Under the pieces are notes generated by a model. It did no database searches, was not told where the DNA came from, and was given only the letters and a program-made list of their open reading frames with translations. This document shows positions 37,301-48,900 of a stretch of DNA of 64,000 nt, in pieces. Positions within the stretch are counted from its first letter, which is position 1; each line of letters starts with the position of its first letter. Source of the DNA: Sipunculus nudus (Eukaryota > Annelida > Sipuncula > Golfingiida > Sipunculidae). The stretch spans positions 13,203,508 to 13,267,507 of the forward strand of contig CM049313.1 in the NCBI GenBank assembly GCA_026874595.1. The letters are read 5' to 3'. The translations under genes and the position numbers were made by a program.

Positions 37301-37796
37301 CAAAAAGCTGAGTCTCTGATGAATGAAGTATAACTTTTTACCATCTGTCTGTTGTAATATCAATCACTTGTACATATCTGGCCAAACCATACATAATATT
37401 ATTATAATCTACTTGAATTTAATCTTATTTTCTTCTAAAATCCTCTCTAACAATGTTTACTTGTGCTGACTCGACAGGTTTTTTTTAATATATATTACCA
37501 TAAATGGACAGATCTTAACCAATGCCCTCAGAATAAATAGACCAATCTCCTGAATATGCATTAATTAATCATAATGATCTATCTACAGACCAATTACAGT
37601 TCTGAGTAGTCTTGTCTGTTTACTGTATCATCTCTCAATCATGTCACAATCAAACCGTCACAATCATTTAATGCAACTTATCATGTTCACCATCACTACA
37701 ATCAAACATTAAATTTAAAGTTTTCCTCATATTTCTACACTAATTTGGTTAAATGTTTTATAATTTGAAAGGTGAAATGACCTAATTACCATCATC

Positions 37797-38090
37797 CCCA
37801 CTTCATTAATTTCCCCAAGGAGGTTATGTTTTCACCTATGTCTGTCGGTTTGTTTGTCTGTTGGTTTGTTTGTCTGTTAGCATGCTTGTAAACACAAAAT
37901 CTACTGTACCAACTACCACAGAACTTTGGTGTGGTCTCTGATGTAGTAGCTGTGTTTCAATATTTTACTTTTTTAAGATTATTCCCTCCAGATGTCTCTC
38001 CACAACAGCTAAGATTCACCTGTGTCAAGCCCACCAGACTACTTTCTTTGACCTGATCATATCAGACAGGTGCTTGGTAAAACTGAACAT
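37797..38090. mobile_element. Dispersed repeat with CCAAGGAGGTTATGTTTTCA and GTTTGTCTGTTAGCA
   Basis: The combination CCAAGGAGGTTATGTTTTCA, a GTTTGTTTGTCTGTTGG run and GTTAGCA is a recurrent non-autonomous repeat in many animal genomes (from memory). No terminal repeat was demonstrated here; limits are approximate. Confidence 0.4.
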
Positions 38091-38953
38091 ACTGGTATAT
38101 GTGACTCAAGGCATCACTGAAAGTTATGGTGGAATATCCTTTTAAATTACATAAAAAGATACATTCTTCATTTTACCTGGTATACAGTTAGAAAAGAAAA
38201 CAAGATCAATTTGTATGCTATCAGATTTCCTGACTGAGTTCAACAAAATACTGGTCACTTTTTGACAGTGTGAAATCTCAGATGGCAGAGACCTCTGGTG
38301 GACACTGTATGTATTAATTAACATGTGATGAACAGTGAGACTTGTGCTGGCCAAGACTACACAAAAGTAAAATTCTGGATTACCCATAACAGCTACAAAC
38401 CTGTCAATTATAGGCTGGTACAGTTTTAAAGTTTCTTAAATATAATCAATTTGAGTTTCATATATCATGTCAGATTCTGAAAATCTTCGAAGTCTTTCAT
38501 TCTCCTAATCAAGGTCTTTCACACAAGAGTTGTATATGGCACACTATTCAAGGTTGACTTCATCCTATAATAACGGAGGCACTTAATACTTACAAATAAA
38601 TAGCCTTAAACATTGATGATACAATACAAATCTCAAGCATGACTTTTCATGGGCCTAAAATAACACATCTGGCAATTTAAGGCCTCAAATATTGTGTTCA
38701 AATTACAATTAAAAGGTGACAGAAATATTCTGTCACAGAACTGAGTTGCTAGGTGACATTTTCAGGTTTAAAATACAAATTCTTTTTTTTTTCTTTATAC
38801 TGAAAATAGAAATCTGATATTTTCAGGAAAGGTCAGACTTTCAATGAACCCCCTATACCAGACTTCAACCTCATTTATTACATTTTGTGAGGTTTCATGA
38901 GATCAAAATCAACAAAATATTACACATTGTACAGTGGAGTTCAGGCTGTAATT

Positions 38954-38959
38954 TTTATT
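38954..38959 (-). promoter_or_regulatory. Candidate polyadenylation signal of ARIH1
   Basis: AATAAA on the - strand about 365 bases past the stop codon; another is at 38874-38879. Motif and distance only. Confidence 0.3.
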
Positions 38960-39321
38960 GGAAATACCCAACCGAAGCTCATACTGCAACACAAAACAAT
39001 TAAATTTTGGCTTTTTTACACAAATATAAACACTTAATAATCAAACAGTGAAAAATTAATCAATTCTGTAATTTCAGTTCAGATTATAACAGCCTAAAGG
39101 CTGAAAGTTGAATAAATCTATGGTGGCTCCATCTACTGGACACAAGGTACGTAAGTGAGAGTATCTTCCTTTCATCACCCAAGTCTGTATGGTACCCAGT
39201 AAAGAGCTCATCCTAACTGTTTTGCCGTTAAATACACGCACACACCCATACACATATCACACAAACTTGTCAAGCAACTGAAATATATGACCATCCAGCT
39301 TGTGTTGGAACCTCGTTAAGT

Positions 39322-39409
39322 TCACAAATTGTCCTGGTGCTCCCACAAATCTTTCTCGTAACCCTCATGAACGTGATCCAACAAGACTTTACGACGGCTC
39401 TCACAGTAT
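39322..39409 (-). CDS. ARIH1: ARIH1 terminal exon with stop codon
   Basis: One base completes Arg, then [28 protein letters not shown] and TGA (39322-39324). Acceptor TTTTCAG. The human protein ends LWEYIED, so only the last few residues differ. Confidence 0.94.
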
Positions 39410-42400
39410 CTGAAAAGATGAAAACACTGAATGTCACTTGCATCCTTCATTTCATTTTCCTTGCTTACAGTATTATCGTTTGTTTTTACTTGACGCTAAT
39501 CTACATGTTAGCAGACCAGTTTCATAGACCAATTTCAGGATGTGATTAAAATTAGAGTTGATTTACAATGCAAAGTCAACCTATCTGGATCAATACTAGG
39601 TCTACAAGGCATATAAATGTGGTTCAGCCCTTTGTCTTGGGTCCTCTCACAGAATACCACCGATTCACCACCATTCAGCAGACTGGTGCCATGGGGCATA
39701 ACATAACAAGAGCACCGCAGGAGTACAAAATACGCCCACTGAACTTATTGACCTTTGACTTTATAAAATATGCAAACAACTGAACCCAGAGGAGTAACTT
39801 TAATAATCTAATATTCATATTGTCAGCAAAATCCATCAAATTCCTAGTTATCACAGCCATACCAAAAATATCAGACCCACCACTGGTCACACATATGATT
39901 GTTTCAGCGGGCGGGGTGCATGTATTATATTGCAGCGTTCACATATGATTGTTTCAGCCTGCGGGGTGCATGTATTATATAGCAGCTGGGTGGGCCAGGA
40001 GGTTAGCAGTGATGATACAACACCTGACAATCGCCCTTGCTTACTAGGACATGCACCCAACACACCAGGTCATAACAGGTGCTGCGCAGACCATTGTATG
40101 TACTCTGTGAGAGGCCAGTGGCTCTGTATATACTACAAAGCATCTCTCACCTTAATAAATATACATTATTACAATTAGGCAATATTATATTGGTTAATAT
40201 TTTTGTTGGGTTTCAGGAAAACCCATCAGATGTTTTGGAAGTCAACATGGCGCCACCAAACTCTAGTGACCTCTGACCTAATGAAATATCCATGGCATAT
40301 GCCAGGAATTGAACTTTGGTCAGATATTATACTGGTTAACATTTCTGTTGAGTTTCATTAAAATCCATCAAATTCCTGGGAAGTTACCATCAGCATCACC
40401 ACAAAGCAGCAAGGTGAGTTCTGACCTCTTTAAATAAGTCTGGACTATGCGTAGAATTGAACTCAAGTGAAATGATCTGTTGGCAAGTAGTCATAATGAG
40501 TTTCATGAAAATCTATCAATGCCCTGGTATGTTATCACAGTGACACCAAAAGTTAACAGACAGTAAGAATGCCATAATATGTCCTGTCTGAGATGGGCTT
40601 ATAATAATAATTATAAAATGATTTTACCTGTATTTATCTTGAACTTTCTGTTTAATGTCTGCCACCATGTCAGACGTGATGTCCCTTTCTAAGTACTCAG
40701 ACAGCTGCTCTGTGGCGTTCTCCAAGTCTTTCTGATTATCCTGTAGAGCATAAAAAATGTAAATGAACACTTGTAGGGTCAGTATGTACAGCTTCTTTAC
40801 AAGGATAAACCACAGTCTCTTGAATTATTATTTGTGGCTGATATATGGCCCAAAACAAGGTCAATTCTGATATTAACAGAGAATCCACGAAGTCTGTTCC
40901 AAAGGAACGGAAGTACGGAGAGTCCAGTGTTTGGGTACACACAGTGATTTGGTGTTTTAAGCCATTACTTTCGCTGTTCAGCTGGAATACATATAGAAAA
41001 CCATATAAATACTGTCATTTGTGATCTTTTCTTCCTACCTGCTGCTCAAAGCTGCAGTAAGATTTTGATGTGAAATATATACAGCCGTTTCAAATCAGTT
41101 AAATTCTGAGTTGACAGATCACCCTTTGCTCACCTGCCATGTTTACAGAAGATTCACAGTCCCGCACAGAATGAAGTCATCATCACTAATTTGTTGTTCA
41201 TGACTTGATTCATTACAAAATGTAAGCATATCAAAAACAGAATACACTGGTACCTTTCCACAGTTACAATTTTTTAAAGAACAGACTGGTACCTACCTCA
41301 AATATTATAGACTGGTTGTTCTTACGCAGGAAGAAAGCAAACACATAGGTGTACATGAGCATCTGGCGACACTGGCATAGCACATCCACGGCTTTCTTTA
41401 GGAACTGTACCTCGATCCACGACATGTTATGTTGCTGCATCTCCTCCATCTTTAACTTGACTGATGCATACAGCTGACGAAAAAATACCGAAAACAATGT
41501 TAAGGTCAACAGCTTACAAAAAATACCGTAAACAATGTAATGGTCAACAGCTGACAAAAAATAGTGTAAATAGTGTAAAAATCAAGAGATGACTATCATA
41601 TACTGCAATTAATGTTATGATCACCAGTTGACTAATACATTTGATAAATAAAATAACATTCGACAACTGACAAAAACAAGGGACCCATGGGTCACGGCGC
41701 TCAGCTGATCGTGATTGGACTATAAATGTTTCTCCACTGTGATCCTATATCGAGTCGATAAAGCTTGTGAATATCATGTACATGTTGGGCTATTATAAAG
41801 GAATTTAATGTAATATGTGAGTAAATGAAAAATGAAATTACCTGACTGATGGATTAATAGAGTCAAATAAAGTGGTTTATTTTTTATTTATTTAGGAGGG
41901 GTTGAAAATTGTGATATATTTGAGCAAATATGAATGCAATGACAGCAGTAATAAGCAGTAGTAGAATGGTAGTCTGCAAGCGTTCAATTTGACAGATATG
42001 ATGTTATGATTAACTATGCTGATGAAGTGATTTATGAATATGTGACTGTATGACACAATATCTCTTTAGTCTTGACAAGGTACATTATTGTGATGCCCAC
42101 TATGTCTACATATTACACAATATTGACATAATTTCTGGCATGTAAATAGGTACCTATGGATGAATAGTTATACAAACTAGAATACGGGTAGACGACAAGC
42201 GACTACGTGTATCCGCCAAAATCAGAGAAGGACGGGTGAAGTAAGGCATGGATTGAGTGGCAAGGGGATATAGAGTTACATGTGTTAAATATTAGAATGG
42301 ATCTCTGCCACATAAACATGATTGTAGGTGGCGCCACCTGTTATTTGAAACTATCCAAGATATATACACAAGCAAAATTTCATGTGGAAAAGTCAAACCA

Positions 42401-45400
42401 CTGCAGAGATATGAGTGATTTTATCCCACAGCAGACAAACAGATGGAAGCTGTGCAAAAATGGCTGCAGGTGGCCCCAACATTTTTGTGTATGTTATAAA
42501 GCTATCGAAGAGCTACATTTGTGTAAAAAAATTTTCCTGATTGGTTGAATGAGTCCAGAGATATAAGCATGGATGTCTACAGCGTGAAGGTGAATGTAGG
42601 TGGCGCCATCTGTCATAAAATCAAGAAAGCTATGCGGGATGTATAAGCATGCTGAATTTCAGGTAATTTGGTCAAACCACTGCAGAGATATGAGTGATTT
42701 TAACCAAAGGCAGACAAACAGATGGACGCTGTGTTAAAATGGCTGCAGGTGGCGCCACCATTTTTGTGTATGTTATAAAGCTATCCAAGGGCTACATTTG
42801 TGTAAATTTTTCTTCCTGATTGGTCAAACGGTTCCCGAGATGAGCTTGGATGTCTGCAGGGTTAACTTGAATGTAGGTGGCACCACCTGTCATAAAATCA
42901 AGAAAGCTATCTAGGATGTATACGCATGCCGAATTTTAGGTGAATTAGTCAAACCACTGCAGAGATATGAGTGATTTTAACCCCAGGCAGATGAACAAAT
43001 GGACACTGTGCAAACATGGTTGCAGGTGGCGCCACCTTTTGTTGTGTATGTTATAAAGCATTCCCAGGGCTACATTTGTGTAAATTTTCTTCCGGATCGG
43101 TCAAACGGTTCCCGAGATATATGGGTTTATGTGTGGAGGGTTTACGTGAATGTAGGTGGCGCCACCTGTCAAAAAATCGAAAAAGCTATCTAGGATGTAT
43201 ACGCATGCCGAATTTTAGGTGAATTAGTCAAACCACTGCAGAGATATGAGTGATTTTAACCCCAGGCAGATGAACAGATGGACACTGTGCAAACATGGTT
43301 GCAGGTGGCGCCACCTTTTGTTGTGTATGTTATAAAGCTATCCCAGGGCTACATTTGTGTAAAAATTTTGTTTTGGGGAACCCGGTCAAAAACATAGTAT
43401 CCGCAAAACTTCGTTTTGGCGGATACAAATATTAAAGTATGAATATATCTGATTCATCTTGTTCTTGTTTACTGAGGCTGACTTTGGGATGGGGTTCGGA
43501 GAAGGGAAAAGTGAGGGCAGCATGAAGGTGGATGTAGAAATATACTATTGTAATGTTTTTCATTTATATAAGAATATGAAAAGCTAAGAGGAAAGGGGCC
43601 CTCCTACTTGGTTATAGTAAAGTTCTAAATATATGATTGCAAACTAATACTCTGACAAGACTGTCATGAAGAAAACAGTAAAAGTTTTGAGATACTGTGT
43701 TGCATACGAAAATTAACAGATGGACAGGCAAGTGGACAGAATGGACTAATACCTTTATTTCACTTTCAAGAGAATAATGCATTTAAGTTTATATATAATC
43801 CTATTTTTTTTAGCAGATCCACTTTTTCCATTAAGAAGTTTTTATCTGAATCTTTTTTTTATTTACAGGTTTATAAATTTTTAATTTAAAAAACCTGAAA
43901 ATATAAGTTAAAATATTAGAATTGTTGCAAAAGTATATATACAGAGTAAAATACATTGGGTCATATTATGCATACACATATATTTTATTATTTTGAAATC
44001 ATAAATGTTTAAACTGATTTAAGAAGAAAATAATGCCACAACATGGCATCTACAAGAATATTCCTTGAATCACTATTAAAAAGTTTTGCACAATGGAGTT
44101 TTCAGGACATGCTTAATTTTATTCACCAAAATAAAATAAAAGTAAATTTGATAAAATAAAACATCTTTTCAAATAAAGTATACACACTGTTGGTTGAATG
44201 AGGGACAAACAATATCATTGTGCTAATTACTATCCCAGTTTTAATTAATTACTGGAATTAATAGTCAATTTCACACCTGGTGAAGTTTTTACTCTTCTGA
44301 AGTAAGGAATTACTTATCTCATGAACATCCACACTTTCACAGCAATACACCACTTTGTGGACACAATTAAATGTACACTTTAATCATTGTAACCCTGGTG
44401 GTTCAATACAAAATCTAAAATGTAGCATGTCCAAGAATAAAATAAAATACAGAAAAATCATAACATTCATCTAGTTTATGCACCAGCTGGGGGGGGGGGG
44501 GGGGAGGGATGAGTGCAGGGCAGAGGGGAAGCCTGCTAGTAGTGGCCAAGCTGGGCCAAGGTAAGCTGCCTGGGGTGGGTTACATAATGCAAGTGAAGGC
44601 TGTACTACTAGGTGGGCCAGATGTAAACAACACTTGTCATGGTGTATGAAAACATGAATAAAAGCTATTCATTCCAATCAATTTCTTTTGAAAGTTCAGA
44701 TTTTAAAAGATTAAATCCTTATGCATATATGCTGGGAAAATTAAATCAACAGTGCCAAAGTTGGAAAAAATTTAAGGTATTGATTTTTTATTTATGTTAA
44801 AAACTTGTAAAATTTGCAAAATTCAGATCTAATTTTGGGTAAACAACTGAATCTTGATTAAATAAAGTTATATTACTGAAAAAAAGTCTCTAGGTTCAGC
44901 AATTCTCATGTTAGGTGAGTAAATATATTCCTGATTTTTTTAAAAATTGCATTATGTTTGGGCCCATCACTTCAAAATAAAACTCAATACTGACCTAATT
45001 TTTTGTATGTTCATAGAAAATGTATAAAAAAATGTGAATACTAAATACGATCAAAAACAGATCAGTGGTTTTGATATTAGGCAGCCTTGAAGTGTAACAA
45101 TGGCTTTTTTTTATGGAAAACAGAGTTTTTTTCCTTAATATCTCGAAGGAACAAAGTCCTAATGACCCAATTTTCTGTATGGTAGGAGATTTTGGGGGAC
45201 ATCTAAAATTATGTCAACAGCCTGGGGAGCATAGAGATGTGCACTGAATGACCTACAGTCATCAAAGTGGACTGCTTGACAATGTAAAGGAATACAAAAA
45301 GAGCCTCCAAAATAATTCAATAACTAGCCTAATTTTGCAGCTTTTATTTTCAAATTTCAGATTTTAACAGATAAAATCCTTATGTATACATGGTGTGAAA

Positions 45401-45962
45401 ATTAAATTCACAGTACTTACAGGAAAAAAACGTGCCATGGCCAAAGTTTGGCAAAATTTAAGGTACCATTTTTATATTTTTGCCAATATTTAAAAAAATT
45501 TAACAAATTTTGATCTAATTTTTGGTATACAATTAAATTTTGATTAATTAAAGCTGTATTACTGGAAAAAAGTCCCTACCTTTAACACTTTTGGTCTTAA
45601 GTGACCAAATATCTTCCTGATTTTTTTACAAAGTCCATTATGTTTGGGCCCATAACTTTTTTAAATTATATAGTACTGACTTAATATCTGGCATGTACAT
45701 AGGAACTATATAGAGGAATATTTATGGTAAATATGAAGAAAACCAGATTAGTGGTTTTGATATTAGGCAGTCCTGAAGTGTAAAAATAGATTTCTAATAA
45801 AAAATTGAGGTTTTTCCTTAATATCTCAAAGGAACGAAGTCCTATTGACCCAATTTTTGGCATGGTAGGAGATTATGGGGACATCTAACTGTATGCTGAA
45901 ATTCAGATTCGTAGGTCCAAAGGTGTCAAAACGTGCCAGTCTTACGGACGGACATCCAGACG

Positions 45963-45993
<31 letters not shown>

Positions 45994-48900
45994 AGACGGA
46001 CGGACGACGGACCATGACAATAGCTCAGATGACTTATAGTCAGCTGAGCAATAAAAACATTTATAACTTTATGATAACCAGTTGATGAAAATCTACCATA
46101 AATAACAATGATCATCAGCTCACAAAAAAATCCATAATGTAATGATCATCAGCTGATGAAAAAATATTTTTAAAAAATTTAATGATAAACAGCTGACAAA
46201 TAAATACCATAAAGATTAAACCAAAAGCTGATGACAAAATTTAAAAAAAAAAAAACAAAATCGACAACTGACAAAGAAAACATCAAAAACTCAATCACTA
46301 ACTGACAAATCAATACTGCATTAACTAAATAATAAATATGAGCAAATGCATGGAATTTATGTCCCCCTGCTTTCGCCTCTTGTTGTCCCCTGCTTGCCTT
46401 ACAAATATATTTTAGATTTTATTGTCCCTGAAGATGTCCCAACATGTCATAGTGGCATGGTGTTTTAGTTTTCATTGCCCCCGGGAAATGTCACAACATT
46501 AATTTTTGGTTGTGAATTGGACCAAAGGGGAATTGTGTTTTTGTTTTTGAGCTGCTGATCATAAATTGTGAACTTTGGGTATTCCATAATACGTCCAGTC
46601 ATAGAAGAGCATATAAAAAGTTGAAAATCAACAGCTTATGAAAATATCTTTAAAACCTTATAACAACAGGTAATGAATGAATACTGTTAACACTTGTAAT
46701 TCAATCAGATAGAGAAGTAAAATAAATAAAGCTACATGTATAAGTAGCAAATACACAACTGATGAAAAATAACTTGAAACTAGAATACGGGTAGTGGACA
46801 AGCGACTACGTGTATCCGCCTAAATCAGAGTGGAACGGGTGAAGTGAGGCATGGATAAGTTGCAAGGGGAAATAGAGTGAAGTGTTGCATATTAGCATGG
46901 ATGTCTGCAGCCAAATTGTGTATGAAGGTTGCCCCCCCTACCACAAAATCCAGAAAGCTGTCCCAGTTGTATACATATGCAAAATTTAAGGCAGATAAGT
47001 CAAACCACTACATGTATATGAGTGATTTTAGCCCGTGGCAGACAATCAGATGGACGCTGAGCAAAAATGGTTGCAGGCGACGGCACCAGTTTTGCGTATA
47101 ATAAAGAGCTATGTGAGAACTCTACACATGCAAAACTTTGGCCCAATCGGTCAACGGTTCCAAAGATATGAGCTTGGATGTCTGCTGCATAAACTAGAAT
47201 ACAGGTGGCTCCACCTGTCATAAAATCAAGAGAGCTGTCGGGGATGTATAAACCTGCAAAATTTTAGCCAGATATGTCAAACCACTGCCGAGATATGAGT
47301 GATTTTATCCCATGCCAGACAAACAAACAGGAGCTGTGCAAAAATGGCTGTAGGTGGCGCCATTAGTTTTGCATATGTTATAAAGCTCTCCAAGGGCTAC
47401 ATGTGTGCAAAAAAATTTTCCTGATAGGTCAAACGGTTCCCGAGATATGAGCTTGGATGTCTGCAGCGTAAACATGAATGTAGGTGGCGCCACCTGTCAT
47501 TAAATCAGAAAAGCTATCCAGGATGTATACGCATGCCCAATTTCAGGTGAATTAGTCAAGTCACTGCAGAGATATGAGTGATTTTAACCCAAGGCAGACA
47601 AACAGATGGACACTGTGCAAACATGGTTGCAGGTGGCGCCACCATTTTTTGCATATGTTATAAAGCTCTCCAAGGGCTACATTTGTGCAAAAAAATTTTC
47701 CTGATCGGTCAAACGGTTCCCGAGATATGAGCTTGGATGTCTGCAGCGTAAACGTGAATGTAGGTGGCGCCACCTGTCACAAAATCAGAAAAGCTATCCA
47801 GGATGTATACGCATGCCAAATTTCAGGTGAATTAGTCAAGTCACTGCAGAGATATGAGTGATTTTAACCCAAGGCAGACGAACAGATGGACACTGTGCAA
47901 ACATGGTTGCAGGTGGCGCCACCATTTTTGTGTATGTTATAAAGCTCTCCAAGGGCTACATTTGTGCAAAAAAATTTTCCTGATCGGTCAAACAGTTCCC
48001 GAGATATGTGGGTTTATGTGTGGAAACAGACACACAAACGGACGCAGAGCGCAGAGGAAAGGTCAGAGGTCAAAACAAAATCAGGGCGCAGCAGTTCACA
48101 TGTGACCCGAACATAATCCCGGGTTTCGTAAAATTCCGCCCAGCGGTTACGGCGGAGTTCTCCGGAAACCTACGCGGCGGCGGCGGCGGCGTTCAGCTGA
48201 AAACATAGTATCTGCAAAACTCTGTTTTGGCGGATACAAATATCTCCAGCATTTGAATAGACAAAAAAATTTAAATCTGAAGTGGAAATAAAATTTTTCA
48301 TATGACACTAAACACAGCTGATTTTGGCTGAGACTTAAGATTACTCACCTTATGTTCAAACTTGAGACTCTGCATATGGTTCATATAGCGGTTGCAATAA
48401 AATAAGTATCGTTGTAGGGCAGACCTCGACTTCTGTAATCACAAAACAACACATAGGACCAAGCTGACATCCACTTTGTGTTACAGTTGAAAGATCATAT
48501 ACAAATAATGGACCCTGTTAAAAGTGATTACAAGTCAGGAAACAATTCCCATTCTCCATCCTTCAGCACAGTTTAAGCAAATTTATTTAACTCCTCAGGC
48601 AATCCCTCAGCACAGTCTTGGCTGCTAATAGTCTTGGTCTTGTACACAGTCTAGCTGCTGACACAGCCCTGGTCTTGTACACAGTCCTGGCTGCTGACAC
48701 AGTCCTAGTCTTGTATAGAGTCCTTGTCTTGTACACAGTCCTTGTCTTGTACACAGTCACTGGTGCTGACACAGTCCTGGTCGTGTACAAATTCCTGGCT
48801 GCTGACAGTCCTGGTCTTGTATACAGTCCTGGCTGCTGACAATCCTGATCTTGTATGCAGTCACTGCTGCTGACACAGTCCTGGTCTTGTATACAGTCCT

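Larger units (their letters stand above)
34327..39321. other. No visible gene; may include the ARIH1 3' untranslated region
   Basis: About 5 kb with no supported coding region. ARIH1 is transcribed on the - strand and ends at 39322, so its 3' UTR lies in the right part. Candidate - strand AATAAA signals occur at 38954-38959 and 38874-38879. AATGTAATAAACG at about 34344 is + sense and may belong to the pogo element. A repeat with CCAAGGAGGTTATGTTTTCA lies at 37797-38090. Confidence 0.45.
41682..46055. mobile_element. Probable composite repeat element, interrupted by a nested copy of another family
   Basis: The proposed left end has the perfect palindrome GACCCATGGGTC (41682-41693), then GGCGCTCAGCTGA. 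The proposed right end has a GACGGACAGACA tract (45949-46008), ACCATGACAATAGCTCAG, then GTCAGCTGAGCAATAAAA. Inside, 44690-45140 and 45340-45850 are diverged direct repeats. The element at 42172-43432 appears inserted in it. That the two ends belong to one element is an inference. Confidence 0.4.
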
